A stretch of DNA of 64,000 nucleotides from Collimonas sp. PA-H2 (GCF_002564105.1 NZ_PDBX01000001.1:5456001-5520000); one strand, 5' to 3'. Positions 16,216 through 25,843 are shown, counted from the first letter of the stretch. A program made the numbers and translations. The notes: a model not told the origin generated them from the letters alone.

Positions 16216-18087
16216 CTACACTTTTTGCCGCTGCCGGGCCTGCTCGTACTCCGCCCGTGCCGCCTGCACCTGCTGGCGTTGCGACACTTCCGGCACCGCC
16301 ACTTCCCACCAGCAGCCGCCCTCTTCGGTGGTACGCGTGGGATCGGTATCGATGCACACCAGATAGGTGCGATCGGCGGCGCGCGCCCTTTGCATGGCGG
16401 CCTCCAGCTGGGCGATGGTCTTGACGTTTTCAGCCTGCGCCCCGAGCGAACGGGCGTGCGCGGCGAAATCGATGACCGGCGCACCGAGCGGGCCTTGCAG
16501 GCAATCTTCCAGCATATTGTTGAACGGCGCGCCGCCGCAGGCTTGCTGCAGGCGGTTGATGCAGCCGTAGCCGCGGTTGTCCAGCACCACGATGATCAGC
16601 TTGCGGTCCAGCATGACCGAAGTGGCTATTTCCGAATTCATCATCAGGTAGCTGCCGTCGCCCACCATCACGATCACATCGCGGTCCGGCTGCGCCAGCT
16701 TGACACCGAGGCCGCCGGCAATTTCATAACCCATGCAGGAATAGCCGTACTCGACGTGATAGCCGCCCGGCGTCGAGGTGCGCCACAGCTTGTGCAGCTC
16801 GGCCGGCAAGGTGCCGGCGGCGCACACCACGATGTCATGCACGGTGGAATCGATGCTGGAACGCTGCACTGCGCCGATCACCTCGCCATCGTAGGGCAGC
16901 GCAGGCGCGCTGACTTCGCGCTGGCTAGTGATCCAGTCGACCGTGCTGCGCCAGCTGTTGGCCTGTTCCAGCGCCAGCGCATGCCAGGCGGTGCTGGCGC
17001 GCCAGTCCTGCAAACCTTGCGACAAGGCCGCCAGACCCAGACGCGCATCCGACAGCATCGGCGTGCCTTGCCACTTGATGGCGTCCACCGCGTTGACGTT
17101 AATGCTGAGCAGCTTGGCCTGGCCGAACAGCGAGTGCGAGCCGGTGGTGAAATCCTGCAGCCGCGTGCCTATTGCAATCACCACATCGGCCTTGCCGGCC
17201 AGCAGATTGGCCGCGGGTGAGCCGGTAACGCCAAGCGCGCCCAGCTGCAAGGGATGACGCCAAGCCAGGGCGCCCTTGCCGGCCTGGGTTTCCGCCACCG
17301 GCACCGCATGTTTTTCCGCAAAGCTGCGCAAGGCTTCCGTTGCTTCGCCGTACAGCACGCCGCCGCCGGCGACGATCAGCGGCTGGCGGGCGTTCTTCAA
17401 CAACGCCAGCGCGGCCTGCAGCTCGTCCGCCGCCGGCGCCTGGGCACGAAACTTGACGGTCTGCGGCGCAAAGAATTCCACCGGATAATCGTAAGCCATG
17501 GTCTGGACGTCCTGCGGCAAAGCCAATGTCACCGGTCCGCACTGGGCGGCATCGGTCAGCACCTGGATCGCGCGCGGTAATGCGCTCAACAACTGCTCCG
17601 GATAATAGATGCGGTCGAAATAACGCGACAGCGGCTTGAAGGCGTCGTTGGCGGAAATGCCGCCATCCTGGAAATTTTCAATCTGCTGCAGCACCGGATC
17701 CGGGCGCCGCGAGACAAAGATATCGCCCGGCAGCAGCAACACCGGCAAGCGGTTGACGTGCGCCAGCGCCGCCGCGGTCAGCAGGTTGGTGGCGCCCGGC
17801 CCGATCGAGCTGGTGACCGCCATCATGCGCCGCCGCATATGCGCCTTGGCGTAGGCGATGGCGGCATGCGCCATGGCCTGTTCGTTGTGCGCCCGATAGG
17901 TCGGCAATTGTTCACGATACTGATACAAGGCTTCGCCCAGGCCCGCCACATTGCCATGGCCGAAAATCGAGAAGACGCCACCGAACAGCGCTGCTTCGCC
18001 GTCGGCGCTGTCGACGCGCAAGGCGGCCAGGTAACGGACCAGCGCTTGCGCCATGGTAAGGCGGATGGTTTTACCGGAAGTACTCAT
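16216..18087 (-). CDS. iolD: 3D-(3,5/4)-trihydroxycyclohexane-1,2-dione acylhydrolase (ThDP-dependent)
   Basis: This 623-residue thiamine-diphosphate enzyme opens the inositol ring to give 5-deoxy-D-glucuronate, step 3 of the pathway. The N-terminal pyrimidine-binding domain shows FSIFGHGNVAGLGEALYQ and SSIGPGATNLLTAAALAHVN. A central domain begins PLIVAGGGVLYGEA. The C-terminal ThDP domain carries the GDGSYLMMNSEI motif near residue 490 and VVLDNRGYGCINRLQ. It overlaps iolC by 4 bases. Length and domain order match IolD. Confidence 0.96.
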   Translation of the reverse strand: MSTSGKTIRLTMAQALVRYLAALRVDSADGEAALFGGVFSIFGHGNVAGLGEALYQYREQLPTYRAHNEQAMAHAAIAYAKAHMRRRMMAVTSSIGPGATNLLTAAALAHVNRLPVLLLPGDIFVSRRPDPVLQQIENFQDGGISANDAFKPLSRYFDRIYYPEQLLSALPRAIQVLTDAAQCGPVTLALPQDVQTMAYDYPVEFFAPQTVKFRAQAPAADELQAALALLKNARQPLIVAGGGVLYGEATEALRSFAEKHAVPVAETQAGKGALAWRHPLQLGALGVTGSPAANLLAGKADVVIAIGTRLQDFTTGSHSLFGQAKLLSINVNAVDAIKWQGTPMLSDARLGLAALSQGLQDWRASTAWHALALEQANSWRSTVDWITSQREVSAPALPYDGEVIGAVQRSSIDSTVHDIVVCAAGTLPAELHKLWRTSTPGGYHVEYGYSCMGYEIAGGLGVKLAQPDRDVIVMVGDGSYLMMNSEIATSVMLDRKLIIVVLDNRGYGCINRLQQACGGAPFNNMLEDCLQGPLGAPVIDFAAHARSLGAQAENVKTIAQLEAAMQRARAADRTYLVCIDTDPTRTTEEGGCWWEVAVPEVSQRQQVQAARAEYEQARQRQKV

Positions 18088-20051
18088 GCGGCCCGCTCCT
18101 GTTCGCTGTTGTTGCTACTATCACTGCGGCTTTCGCGCCAGACGCCGATCAACCGCTCGAATGTGGTCCTCACCTGCTGAGTCAGGGTGGCGTCGTCGAT
18201 CTGTCCCTGCAACCAGAGTTTAGACGGCTCATGGAAAATCGTCCGGCCGACCATGAAGCCGCGGCAAGTCTTGCTGTGCCGCGAAGCGCGGAAACCGCCA
18301 GCCAGCTCTTCAACCGGCGCCGCTAGTCCGAGCAGCACCACGCCGCGGCAATACGGATCGCGCTCCGCGATCAGGCGGTCGATCGCATCCCATTGCCCTT
18401 CCGACATCGATTCCAGTTTCCACCACTCCGGATAAATGCCCAGGTTATACAAGCGCTTGATGGCGCGCAGCACTGTGTCATCCGCTTTCGGCAAATCCTT
18501 GGGTGGGATAATTTCCAGCAACAGCTCATGGCCGCTGACCTGCACCGCGTTGTACAGTGCGCGGATTTGCGCTTCCTGTTCCAGGCGCTTTTCAACCACA
18601 TCGTCCGGATGGAACTGCACCAGACATTTAACTACATGTTCCTTGGGCCAGCTCAGCAGATGCGAACCTATCGACCGGCCGTAATCGAATTCGAGCGGAT
18701 TGGAAAGCGGCAGCTCGACCGCATGGCCGACCCACCAGCCGCGTCCGCTGGCGGCATTCAAGGCGTCCTGGCCATAGCGGTCGTCCGCCAATATGCCTAT
18801 TTTCCCCTGCAAGCCCAGCGCTTGCTCGGTGGCTGCCACCGCTTGCACCAATAACTGCTTCAGCTGCGGCAGACGCGCTTCGCTGGCGCCAGATTCGCGC
18901 GCCAGCTCGAAGAATTGATTGCGATGATCGAAGGCGAATACGTTGACCTCGTTCCAGACCTTGCGCGGCACGGTCACCCGGTGTAAGCGCTGCAGATGCG
19001 CATCCTGGTCCGGCCGCTGCATGCGCTCGGCGTGTTCCAGGAAATAGGCCAGCTCGACCGGCGTCGGCATCGCCGGCGCACAGGCATGGCGCGACACCAC
19101 CAGCGCACCGCAAGCGTTGGCATAGCGGCAGCAGCTTTCGTCATCTTCGTTATTCAGCCAGCCTTTCAAAAAGCCGGAAAGGAAAGCGTCGCCGGCGCCC
19201 AGCACGTTCAGCACTTCGACCTGCACGCCCTTGTAATTAAATGCCTGGTCTAGCGACGGCGGGATCGCGCCATGGATCACGGCGCAGCCGAGCGGCCCGC
19301 GCTTGACCACCAGCGTCGCCTGGCTGAGCGCACGCACCGCCAGCAGCGAGGCGACGATGTCCTGGCCGCCGCCGGCGATCATGAACTCTTCCTCGGTGCC
19401 GACCACCAGGTCGAATTTCGGCAAGATGCCTTGCAAATGCGCAGTGACGCCGCCGTTGGCGATAAAGCGGGTTTCGCCGTCGCCCTTTTGCGTCAGCCCC
19501 CACAGCACCGGGCGATAGTCGATATCCAACACGGTACGGACGTTGTGGCGGCGGGCGTACTCGAGCGCCAGGCTGGCGCTGCGGTGCACCTGCCCGGTGG
19601 AGAAATGGGTGCCGGTAATCAGCAGCGCCTTGCTGGAAGCGATAAATGCCTCGTCGATGTCTTCTTCCGCCAGCGCCATGTCGGCGCAGTTATCACGATA
19701 GAAAATCAAGGGGAAGGTGTCTTTGTCCTTCAGGCCCAGCATCACCAGCGCCGTCAGCCGTTCCGGATCGACCGTGACATGGCTGACATCGCAACCTTCC
19801 GCCGCCAGCGCCGCCGTCAGGAACTGGCCGTTGTGTTCATTGCCGACCCGCGCCAGCATCGCCGATTTCAAGCCCAGCCGGGCGCAGCCGAAGGCGATGT
19901 TGGCGGACGAGCCGCCCAGGTACTTGGCAAAACTGGTGACGTCAGCCAGCGGCGCGCCGATCTGCTGCGCATACAGGTCGACCGCCAGGCGGCCGATGCA
20001 GATGACGTCGAGCTTGCGGTCTGCGGCAAATTTGTTGTTGGTATGTTGCAT
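18084..20051 (-). CDS. iolC: Bifunctional 5-dehydro-2-deoxygluconokinase / DUF2090 aldolase-like protein
   Basis: This 655-residue fusion has two parts. Residues ~10-330 are a PfkB-family sugar kinase (IGRLAVDLYAQQIGAPL, LGGSSANIAFGCARLG, and the catalytic NVLGAGDAFLSGFLKGW anion-hole motif), fitting IolC, which phosphorylates 2-deoxy-5-keto-gluconate. Residues ~345-645 are a DUF2090 domain (FAFDHRNQFFELARE, GILADDRYGQDALNAAS, GYD-like IIPPKDLPK), annotated in relatives as the phosphogluconate aldolase that would split the product to DHAP and malonate semialdehyde. The fusion would cover steps 5 and 6, explaining the absence of a separate iolJ. An AAAGGAA ribosome site precedes ATG 20051. The aldolase role of DUF2090 is by family annotation. 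Confidence 0.93.
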   Translation of the reverse strand: MQHTNNKFAADRKLDVICIGRLAVDLYAQQIGAPLADVTSFAKYLGGSSANIAFGCARLGLKSAMLARVGNEHNGQFLTAALAAEGCDVSHVTVDPERLTALVMLGLKDKDTFPLIFYRDNCADMALAEEDIDEAFIASSKALLITGTHFSTGQVHRSASLALEYARRHNVRTVLDIDYRPVLWGLTQKGDGETRFIANGGVTAHLQGILPKFDLVVGTEEEFMIAGGGQDIVASLLAVRALSQATLVVKRGPLGCAVIHGAIPPSLDQAFNYKGVQVEVLNVLGAGDAFLSGFLKGWLNNEDDESCCRYANACGALVVSRHACAPAMPTPVELAYFLEHAERMQRPDQDAHLQRLHRVTVPRKVWNEVNVFAFDHRNQFFELARESGASEARLPQLKQLLVQAVAATEQALGLQGKIGILADDRYGQDALNAASGRGWWVGHAVELPLSNPLEFDYGRSIGSHLLSWPKEHVVKCLVQFHPDDVVEKRLEQEAQIRALYNAVQVSGHELLLEIIPPKDLPKADDTVLRAIKRLYNLGIYPEWWKLESMSEGQWDAIDRLIAERDPYCRGVVLLGLAAPVEELAGGFRASRHSKTCRGFMVGRTIFHEPSKLWLQGQIDDATLTQQVRTTFERLIGVWRESRSDSSNNSEQERAA

Positions 20052-20062
20052 GTGGTATTCCT

Positions 20063-20845
20063 TTAAACCTGGATGCCTTCTAACTGATTCATCAGCGTCT
20101 GCATTTCTGCGCCGCCGGCCATCATGTCCAGCACTTCGTCCTTGCTGACATTGTCCTTGGTGAAGGTCCCCATCGATTTGCCGCGATTCAGTAAGGTGAA
20201 AGAATCGCCGATCGGATAGGCGTGATGCACATTGTGGGTGATGAAAATCACCGAAATGCCGCGTTCGCGCGCCTTGTGGATCAGCTTTAGCACGTTGAAG
20301 GATTGCTTGACCCCGAGCGCCGCGGTCGGCTCATCGAGAATCAGCACACGGGCGCCGAAATGGATGGCGCGGGCGATCGCCAGGCATTGCTTTTCGCCGC
20401 CGGACATGGTGCCGATGGCGTGATGCGGGTCGCGCACCATGATGCCCATTTCCGCCAGCTTGGCGCGCGCCGTCTCCGCCGCGTAGCTGATATCCATGAC
20501 GGTGATGCCGAACACTTTCTTGGTCGGCTCGCGGCCCATGAAGAAATTGCGCGCCACCGACAGCAGGGGCACCAGAGCCAGGTCCTGGTAGACCGTAGCG
20601 ACGCCGACATCCAGCGCCTCCTTCGGCGAATTGAAGGAGACCGGCTGGCCGTCGACCAGATACTGGCCTTCGGACGGCTTGTGGACTCCGGCCAGGGTCT
20701 TGATCAGGGTCGATTTGCCGGCGCCGTTGTCGCCCAGCAGGCAATGCACCTCGCCTTTCCTGAGCCGCAAGGTGACATTCTGCAAAGCGATCACCGAGCC
20801 GAAATACTTGCTGACATTTTCCAGCGCCAGAATAGTGTCATCCAT
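20063..20845 (-). CDS. Sugar (inositol) ABC transporter ATP-binding protein
   Basis: This 260-residue ATPase energises the importer encoded by the next two upstream genes. Walker A ([16 protein letters not shown]), the signature [15 protein letters not shown], Walker B ([12 protein letters not shown]) and the H-loop ([10 protein letters not shown]) are all present. It has a single nucleotide-binding domain. RbsA/MglA-type sugar importers usually carry two in one ~500-residue chain, so this one would work as a homodimer. Its place between the permease gene and iolC makes myo-inositol (or an inositol isomer) the likely cargo. Confidence 0.92.
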   Translation of the reverse strand: MDDTILALENVSKYFGSVIALQNVTLRLRKGEVHCLLGDNGAGKSTLIKTLAGVHKPSEGQYLVDGQPVSFNSPKEALDVGVATVYQDLALVPLLSVARNFFMGREPTKKVFGITVMDISYAAETARAKLAEMGIMVRDPHHAIGTMSGGEKQCLAIARAIHFGARVLILDEPTAALGVKQSFNVLKLIHKARERGISVIFITHNVHHAYPIGDSFTLLNRGKSMGTFTKDNVSKDEVLDMMAGGAEMQTLMNQLEGIQV

Positions 20846-20847
20846 GA

Positions 20848-22008
20848 TTACCTCGCTTCCGTCACGCGGCGACGGACATAATTATTGAACAGCACGGCCA
20901 CCAGCAGCATGACGCCGAGGAAGACGCGGAACCAGTCGGAATTGAGATTGGTGTAGGTAATGCCGATCTGCACCACGCCGAAGATCAGCGCGCCGAAGCA
21001 GGCGCCGATCACCGAACCGTAGCCGCCGGTCAGCAAGGCGCCGCCGATGACTGCGGCGATGATGGCTTCGAATTCCTTTTGCAGGCCGCGGTCAGCCGCA
21101 GCGGAGCCGACATCGGCCACCTGCAGCACCGCAAACAGGCAGGCGCAGAAGGCGGTAAATACGAACAACGAGGTCTTGACGCGTTTGACCGGCACGCCGA
21201 CGTTCTTGGCGGCATTGGCGTCGCCGCCGACAGCGAAGATCCAGTTGCCGAAGCGGGTGCGCGCCAGCACGAAGCTTGCCCCTAGCGCCAGCACCAGCCA
21301 CCAGACGATCACCTTGGGAATGCCGCCGACCAGCGGCTGGCCGTTGGCGGCCGTGGCAATCCAGCCATGGCCGGCCATCCAGTGGAACAGGCCGCTGCCG
21401 AGGTTGCCGGTGAACAGCCAGCTGCCCAGCCAGTCCTGCGCTGCCAGGTCGCCGACGCCGCTGACGATGGTGCGGTTGGCGAACATGATCGACAGCGCCA
21501 GCGTCAGGCCGCGCAGAATGAACATGAAGGCCAGCGTCACGATGAAAGACGGCAGCCGGGTCTTGACCACCAGGTAACCATTCAGCCAGCCCAGCGCCAT
21601 CGAACCGGCAAAGGCGAACATCACCGCCAGCCAGAACGGCCAGTGGAAATACACGGTAGGAATCGCCACCATCATGCCGGCGAAGCCGATCATCGAGCCG
21701 ATCGACAGATCGAACTCGCCAGCGATCATCAGCACGCAGGCGCCGATCGAGATCAGGCCGAGGTAGGCCGCCACCTGCATCCAGTTGATCACGCCGTCGA
21801 GGTTGAACATGCCGGAATCGCCGGCGGCAAAACCGAAAACGATGAACACCAGGATGGCGCCGGCCAGCGAGGCAAATTCAGGCCGCCCCAGGAAGCGCTT
21901 CAAGGAACCTTCCTTGCGGACCCGCTCGTCTTGCGGGGCGATATTCTGCTGCGCTGGACCATGGCCTTCGCCATGCAGCTTGTCAGCGTGCGCACTGCTT
22001 GAATTCAT
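20848..22008 (-). CDS. Sugar (inositol) ABC transporter permease
   Basis: This 386-residue RbsC-like membrane protein forms the import channel. A ~45-residue polar, histidine-containing N-terminal tail precedes eight to ten hydrophobic segments. Family blocks include [57 protein letters not shown] and [20 protein letters not shown]. It lies 2 bases before the ATPase gene and 180 bases after the binding-protein gene, whose gap holds strong hairpins. Inositol as substrate is inferred from the operon. Confidence 0.93.
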   Translation of the reverse strand: MNSSSAHADKLHGEGHGPAQQNIAPQDERVRKEGSLKRFLGRPEFASLAGAILVFIVFGFAAGDSGMFNLDGVINWMQVAAYLGLISIGACVLMIAGEFDLSIGSMIGFAGMMVAIPTVYFHWPFWLAVMFAFAGSMALGWLNGYLVVKTRLPSFIVTLAFMFILRGLTLALSIMFANRTIVSGVGDLAAQDWLGSWLFTGNLGSGLFHWMAGHGWIATAANGQPLVGGIPKVIVWWLVLALGASFVLARTRFGNWIFAVGGDANAAKNVGVPVKRVKTSLFVFTAFCACLFAVLQVADVGSAAADRGLQKEFEAIIAAVIGGALLTGGYGSVIGACFGALIFGVVQIGITYTNLNSDWFRVFLGVMLLVAVLFNNYVRRRVTEAR

Positions 22009-22083
22009 GACTATATCTCCTGCTTGTTTTGGCCAGTAGTGAAACCTCAGACTGGCGGCTTTTGTGGGGTGTTGCGAGATTCT

Positions 22084-22156
22084 GCGGGCGCAGTTGCGCC
22101 CGGGGCCGGCCGCCCCAGGATTACTGCCTGGCCGCCCTGGGGCAGCCAGACAGGAA
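22084..22156 (-). promoter_or_regulatory. GC-rich hairpin cluster between binding-protein and permease genes
   Basis: A perfect 6-bp stem GGGCGC-AGTT-GCGCCC (22086-22101) is followed at once by a GGGGCCGGCCGCCCC palindrome-like block and by CTGCCTGGC/GCCAGACAG-type complementarity. No T tract follows, so this is not a classic terminator. In ABC operons such structures often protect the 3' end of the abundant binding-protein mRNA; that role is inferred here. Confidence 0.4.
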
Positions 22157-22188
22157 ACGCGATAGATTGGCTTGGCTAGCGAGATTGA

Positions 22189-23232
22189 TTAACGATATTG
22201 GCCTGCGTATTTCAATACTTTATCTAGATTGTCCTTGGTGATGTAGCCGGGGCCGGAACTGATGTGGCGCGGACCGTAGATCGGCGCCAGGCCATATTCA
22301 GCCAGGCGCGCCTGGAATTTCGGATTGGCTTTCAGCTTGGCCTGGATCGCAGCGACATCGGTGATCTTGTCTTGCGTCATGATGGCCAGCACCGCGACCG
22401 GGATATAGCCTTGCAGGTAGGGTTGCTGGTCGATGGCGAACTGCACCGAGCCATCCTTGATGCCCTTGGAGATTTCTTCGGAGAGGTCGAAGGTGGCGAA
22501 CCACATCTTGCCTTTCAGACCCATTTTTTGCAGCGCGCGCAAGCTTGGCGAGGCGGAATCAGGTCCCAGCGCCAGCACCGCCTGGGTGCCAGGGTTGTTG
22601 CGCAGATAAGCGCTGACCTTGCTTTCGATGCCGGTCGGATCCTGGCCGGCATCCAGCGTGGCTTTCTTGTAGTCGACGCCGATGGCGTCGGCAAAGCCGC
22701 GGCAGCGTTCGAAGGAAGACGGGTTAGTCGCGTAGTGATTGACGCACAGGAAAGATTTAATGCCCGCCGCCTTGGCTTTTTCTCCGGCGCCATGGCCCGC
22801 ATCGTATTCCGGCTGGCCGACATGCATGATGGCGCCCAGCTCTTCGCTCTGCTTCTGGGTGCCGGAATTGATGGTCACCAACGGGATTTTCTTGGCCGTG
22901 ACGTTTTCCATGGCCTTTTTCAGCACGCTGAAATCGGCGATGCTGGCAACCACGCCATCGTAATGGCGGGCGGCAGCCTGCTCGATCAGGCGCGACATGT
23001 CAGCCAGGTCGCCGTTAGGTGGATTGCGGTAGTCGACCGTAACGTTGAAATCCTCACCGGCCTGCTTGATGGCATTCTTGATGGTGTTCCACCAGGAATC
23101 GGAGTCCGGCGCATGGCTGATCAGGACAAATTTTTCATTCGCTGCATAACTGCTGCTCATCGCGCCAAAGCCCATCGCCAGCGCCGCCACCATCAGGACC
23201 TTGGACAGGCCCTTGCATCCTAGTCGTTGCAT
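22189..23232 (-). CDS. Sugar (inositol) ABC transporter periplasmic substrate-binding protein
   Basis: This 347-residue RbsB-like protein captures the sugar in the periplasm. The signal peptide spans about residues 1-31 (GLSKVLMVAALAMGFGAMSS, cleaved after SYA). Then come FVLISHAPDSDSWWNTIKN, FNVTVDYRNPPNGDLADM and later VLALGPDSASPSLRALQK, typical of the peripla_BP_4 fold. I chose ATG 23232 because GGAGATAACT precedes it; upstream in-frame starts lack a ribosome site and would spoil the signal peptide. It is the first gene of the iol operon, divergent from the RpiR regulator. Confidence 0.92.
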   Translation of the reverse strand: MQRLGCKGLSKVLMVAALAMGFGAMSSSYAANEKFVLISHAPDSDSWWNTIKNAIKQAGEDFNVTVDYRNPPNGDLADMSRLIEQAAARHYDGVVASIADFSVLKKAMENVTAKKIPLVTINSGTQKQSEELGAIMHVGQPEYDAGHGAGEKAKAAGIKSFLCVNHYATNPSSFERCRGFADAIGVDYKKATLDAGQDPTGIESKVSAYLRNNPGTQAVLALGPDSASPSLRALQKMGLKGKMWFATFDLSEEISKGIKDGSVQFAIDQQPYLQGYIPVAVLAIMTQDKITDVAAIQAKLKANPKFQARLAEYGLAPIYGPRHISSGPGYITKDNLDKVLKYAGQYR

Positions 23233-23352
23233 AGTTATCTCCATTGTTGTTTTATCTACGGTGAATCTAAGGTGATTCCGGCCGATCTCTGACGTCGGCA
23301 ATAAACAATAGAACAAGCGGATTCAACATGCAACATTTTTTTCAATTAAATT

Positions 23353-23362
23353 TAATTTAGAA
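23353..23362. promoter_or_regulatory. TAATTTAGAA motif in the iol operon/rpiR divergent promoter
   Basis: The 10-base string TAATTTAGAA followed by a T-rich TTTTATTTTC stretch lies in the 207-base divergent region between the inositol operon and the RpiR gene. The identical 10-mer occurs upstream of iolG at 26897. This makes it a candidate operator for the RpiR-type regulator. Two copies in AT-rich DNA are weak evidence. Confidence 0.3.
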
Positions 23363-23439
23363 TTTTATTTTCATGTTTTGGCTTCGCTACATGAAATAAC
23401 TTTATAATTGCCACACAATACATATACAGAAAGTAAGCC

Positions 23440-24306
23440 ATGGCAGACACCCCGACTGTCGACCAGTTGATGTTGCAGATCGCAGAACAATATGCGACGC
23501 TTTCGCGCCAGTTGAAGATCATCGCCACCTACGTAGAGCAGCATCGCAGCAGCCTGATGCTGGAACGGATCAGCGACATTGCCGAGCATTGCCAGGTGCA
23601 ACCCTCTGCCATCGTACGCTTTGCCAAGCAGTTCGGCTTCAGCGGCTTCAGCGAGATGCAGGCGGTTTTCCGCGATGCCTACACGGCGCAGGCGATTCCA
23701 TCGCAGAACTATCAGCAGCGCATACGCAAGCTGATCGACGCCAAGCCGACACCGCTCACCAGCGGCTCGATGGCGCGCGAATTCATCGCCGCCAGCCGCA
23801 GCGGACTGGACGAACTGCTGAACGGCATGGACGACACGCAGTTCGATGCTGCGGTAAAACTGCTGCAGAAGGCGGAAAACATCTATGTGATCGGGGTGCG
23901 GCGCTCGTTCCCGATCGCCAGCTACATCGTGTACGCCTTGCAGCACACTAACAAGCGCGTCCACCTGCTGTCCGGACTGGGCGGCATGATCCGCGAACAG
24001 ATCCGCAGCATCGGCAAGAATGACGTGGTGATTGCTATCAGCTTTACGCCCTATGGCAAGGAAACCCAGGCTTGCGTGCGGCTGGCCCACCATCACCAGG
24101 CCAAGTCGCTGGTGATTACCGACAGCCAGCTGAGCCCGCTGGCCCGCCATGCTTCGGTATTGCTGACAGTCAAGGAAGGCAGCGCATTTGCTTTCCGCTC
24201 GCTAACCAACGCCATGTGCCTGTGCCAGGCCCTGTTTATTGCACTGGCTTATAGGCTCGAGCTTAATGTAGAGGAAACTGGCGCAATCGAAGGTTACGAT
24301 GAGTAA
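23440..24306 (+). CDS. RpiR-family transcriptional regulator of inositol genes
   Basis: This 288-residue regulator has an N-terminal HTH_6 domain (about 10-85: ISDIAEHCQVQPSAIVRFAK, FGFSGFSEMQAVFRDAY) and a C-terminal SIS sugar-isomerase-like domain (about 125-260: IYVIGVRRSFPIASYIVYAL, DVVIAISFTPYGKETQACV). The SIS domain senses a phosphorylated sugar or inositol intermediate. It is divergent from the inositol operon, the usual position of IolR-type repressors in proteobacteria. The start ATG 23440 lies in a weak AGAAAGTAAG context. Confidence 0.92.
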   Translation: MADTPTVDQLMLQIAEQYATLSRQLKIIATYVEQHRSSLMLERISDIAEHCQVQPSAIVRFAKQFGFSGFSEMQAVFRDAYTAQAIPSQNYQQRIRKLIDAKPTPLTSGSMAREFIAASRSGLDELLNGMDDTQFDAAVKLLQKAENIYVIGVRRSFPIASYIVYALQHTNKRVHLLSGLGGMIREQIRSIGKNDVVIAISFTPYGKETQACVRLAHHHQAKSLVITDSQLSPLARHASVLLTVKEGSAFAFRSLTNAMCLCQALFIALAYRLELNVEETGAIEGYDE

Positions 24307-24377
24307 ATGACAAGATAATTACAGTACAATTTCCCATCTGCAGTCGCCGTAAGCCGGCAGCACGGATTGGGGAAAAC

Positions 24378-24716
24378 ATGGCGGAACTTAAGCATATCGA
24401 AAGCAAGAGCAGTACGCGACGGAACGAGAAATCCGGGCTTGCCTCGGGTGGACGCGGCGGCTATGATGATGCCATGGAAGCAAGAGTCAACAAACTTGAA
24501 GAATTTGCGATCGACACGCGCGAACGCCTTTCTCGCATAGAGACAAGGCTGGATGCCTGCGCCACCAAATCCGACCTGAAGAACCTTGAAGCGACAATGC
24601 ACAAGGAATTCGCCTCCATGCATCAGGAGTTGCATGGACTGACCTGGAAACTGATTGGCGCGGCCAGCGTATTGGTGTCCATCGTCTACTTCATCGCCAC
24701 GCAAGTAAAACCCTGA
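24378..24716 (+). CDS. Small coiled-coil protein with C-terminal membrane anchor, unknown function
   Basis: This 112-residue protein is not one I recognise. The first ~30 residues are polar and glycine/serine-rich. Residues ~33-85 form a likely coiled coil (ARVNKLEEFAIDTRERLSRI, SDLKNLEATMHKEFASMHQEL), and ~88-107 are one membrane helix (LIGAASVLVSIVYFIAT). The layout resembles small phage- or DUF1640-like tail-anchored proteins. A GGGGAAAAC ribosome site precedes ATG 24378. It follows the RpiR gene by 71 bases on the same strand and converges with the oxidoreductase gene. Confidence 0.75.
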   Translation: MAELKHIESKSSTRRNEKSGLASGGRGGYDDAMEARVNKLEEFAIDTRERLSRIETRLDACATKSDLKNLEATMHKEFASMHQELHGLTWKLIGAASVLVSIVYFIATQVKP

Positions 24717-24805
24717 TCCCGCCTGCCTCACTTTTTTTCAACTCCCCCGCCAGACAGCCGTCTTGCCTGGTCGGATACCGCTGCCAGCATTGCCGGCAGC
24801 GGCAA

Positions 24806-25843
24806 TCACAACAGCACCGGCTGCTTTGACAGCAGTGATTCGCGCAAGGCAATGCCGATCCGGGTCGCCTCGGTGGCGTCGGCCAATGTCAGGCCGAGCT
24901 TGCGCTGCTGCCGTATCGTCTCCACGAAGCTGGTGATCTCGGTCAGGAACGCATCTTCAAAGCGCTCAAAGAAGCTGGGCAGGCATTCATTGCGGACGCC
25001 ATGCGCATCGGCGATTTCCAGGCGGTTCCTGCGTGGATTGCTACCCACGGTCAAGCGCCCTGCCGTGCCGGTGATTTCGGTCATGGTGTCATGCCCGTGC
25101 GCCATGGTGCGCGACGCATAGAAGGTGGCCAGCTTGCCGTTGTCGAATTCGCAGATGGCGACGCCATTGTCGACATCCTGGAACTGTTGCAGATCGTGAT
25201 GGATGGCGCGGGTGCCGCTGGCGTATACCCGGACCGGCTGCGGATTGCCGAGTAGCCAGCGCGCCAGGTCGATATCGTGCACGCTGCAGTCGAGGAATAT
25301 GCCGCCGCTGGTCGCCGCGAACTTGACGAAGAAACCATCCGGATCATGCTGGTCGCAGGTTTGCGAATACACCATGAACGGCGAGCCGATGACTCCTTGC
25401 TGGATTTTCTTGTAAGCATCCTGATAGCTGGCGTCGAAGCGCCGCACAAAGCCGATCATGACCTGCAGCTGCGGATGCCGCGCCGCTTCAGCGCTGACGC
25501 GGCGGCAGTCCTCCAGGTCGAGCGACAGCGGCTTTTCACAAAATACATGCTTGCCGGCCTGCAGAGCCTGGATGATCTGCTGCGGATGCAGGGATGTCGG
25601 CGTTACCAGGAACACGGCATCCAGACCGTCATGCGCCAGCAACGCTGCATAGTCTTCATACAGGTGAGGCACTTGCAAGGTATCACGGGCCCATTCCAGC
25701 TCGCTTTGCAGCGGGCTGCAGGCCGCAACCAGGGTAGCGCCGGCGACGCGCGACATGAGGTTTTCGGCATGGCGGCGCCCTAGCCTGCCGAGGCCGACGA
25801 TGCCGACCTTCAGTATTGGCGCATAGTGCGGTGATGGACTCAT
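24806..25843 (-). CDS. Gfo/Idh/MocA-family oxidoreductase
   Basis: This 345-residue NAD(P)-dependent dehydrogenase has an N-terminal Rossmann motif (VGIVGLGRLGRRHAENL), the family lysine in HVFCEKPLSL, and the catalytic-face histidine/aspartate pair in CSVHDIDLARWLL. It overlaps the iolG stop-start by 4 bases, so the two are co-translated. It may be a scyllo-inositol or other inositol-isomer dehydrogenase (IolX/IolW-like) or an inosose-interconverting enzyme. The exact substrate cannot be read from the sequence. Confidence 0.9.
   Translation of the reverse strand: MSPSPHYAPILKVGIVGLGRLGRRHAENLMSRVAGATLVAACSPLQSELEWARDTLQVPHLYEDYAALLAHDGLDAVFLVTPTSLHPQQIIQALQAGKHVFCEKPLSLDLEDCRRVSAEAARHPQLQVMIGFVRRFDASYQDAYKKIQQGVIGSPFMVYSQTCDQHDPDGFFVKFAATSGGIFLDCSVHDIDLARWLLGNPQPVRVYASGTRAIHHDLQQFQDVDNGVAICEFDNGKLATFYASRTMAHGHDTMTEITGTAGRLTVGSNPRRNRLEIADAHGVRNECLPSFFERFEDAFLTEITSFVETIRQQRKLGLTLADATEATRIGIALRESLLSKQPVLL

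Noticed and set aside
24778-24802. Terminator after the second Gfo/Idh/MocA gene (CCGCTGCC/GGCAGCGG hairpin)
   Set aside because: The 8-bp stem is real, but no T tract follows on the minus strand, so I could not support it as a terminator.
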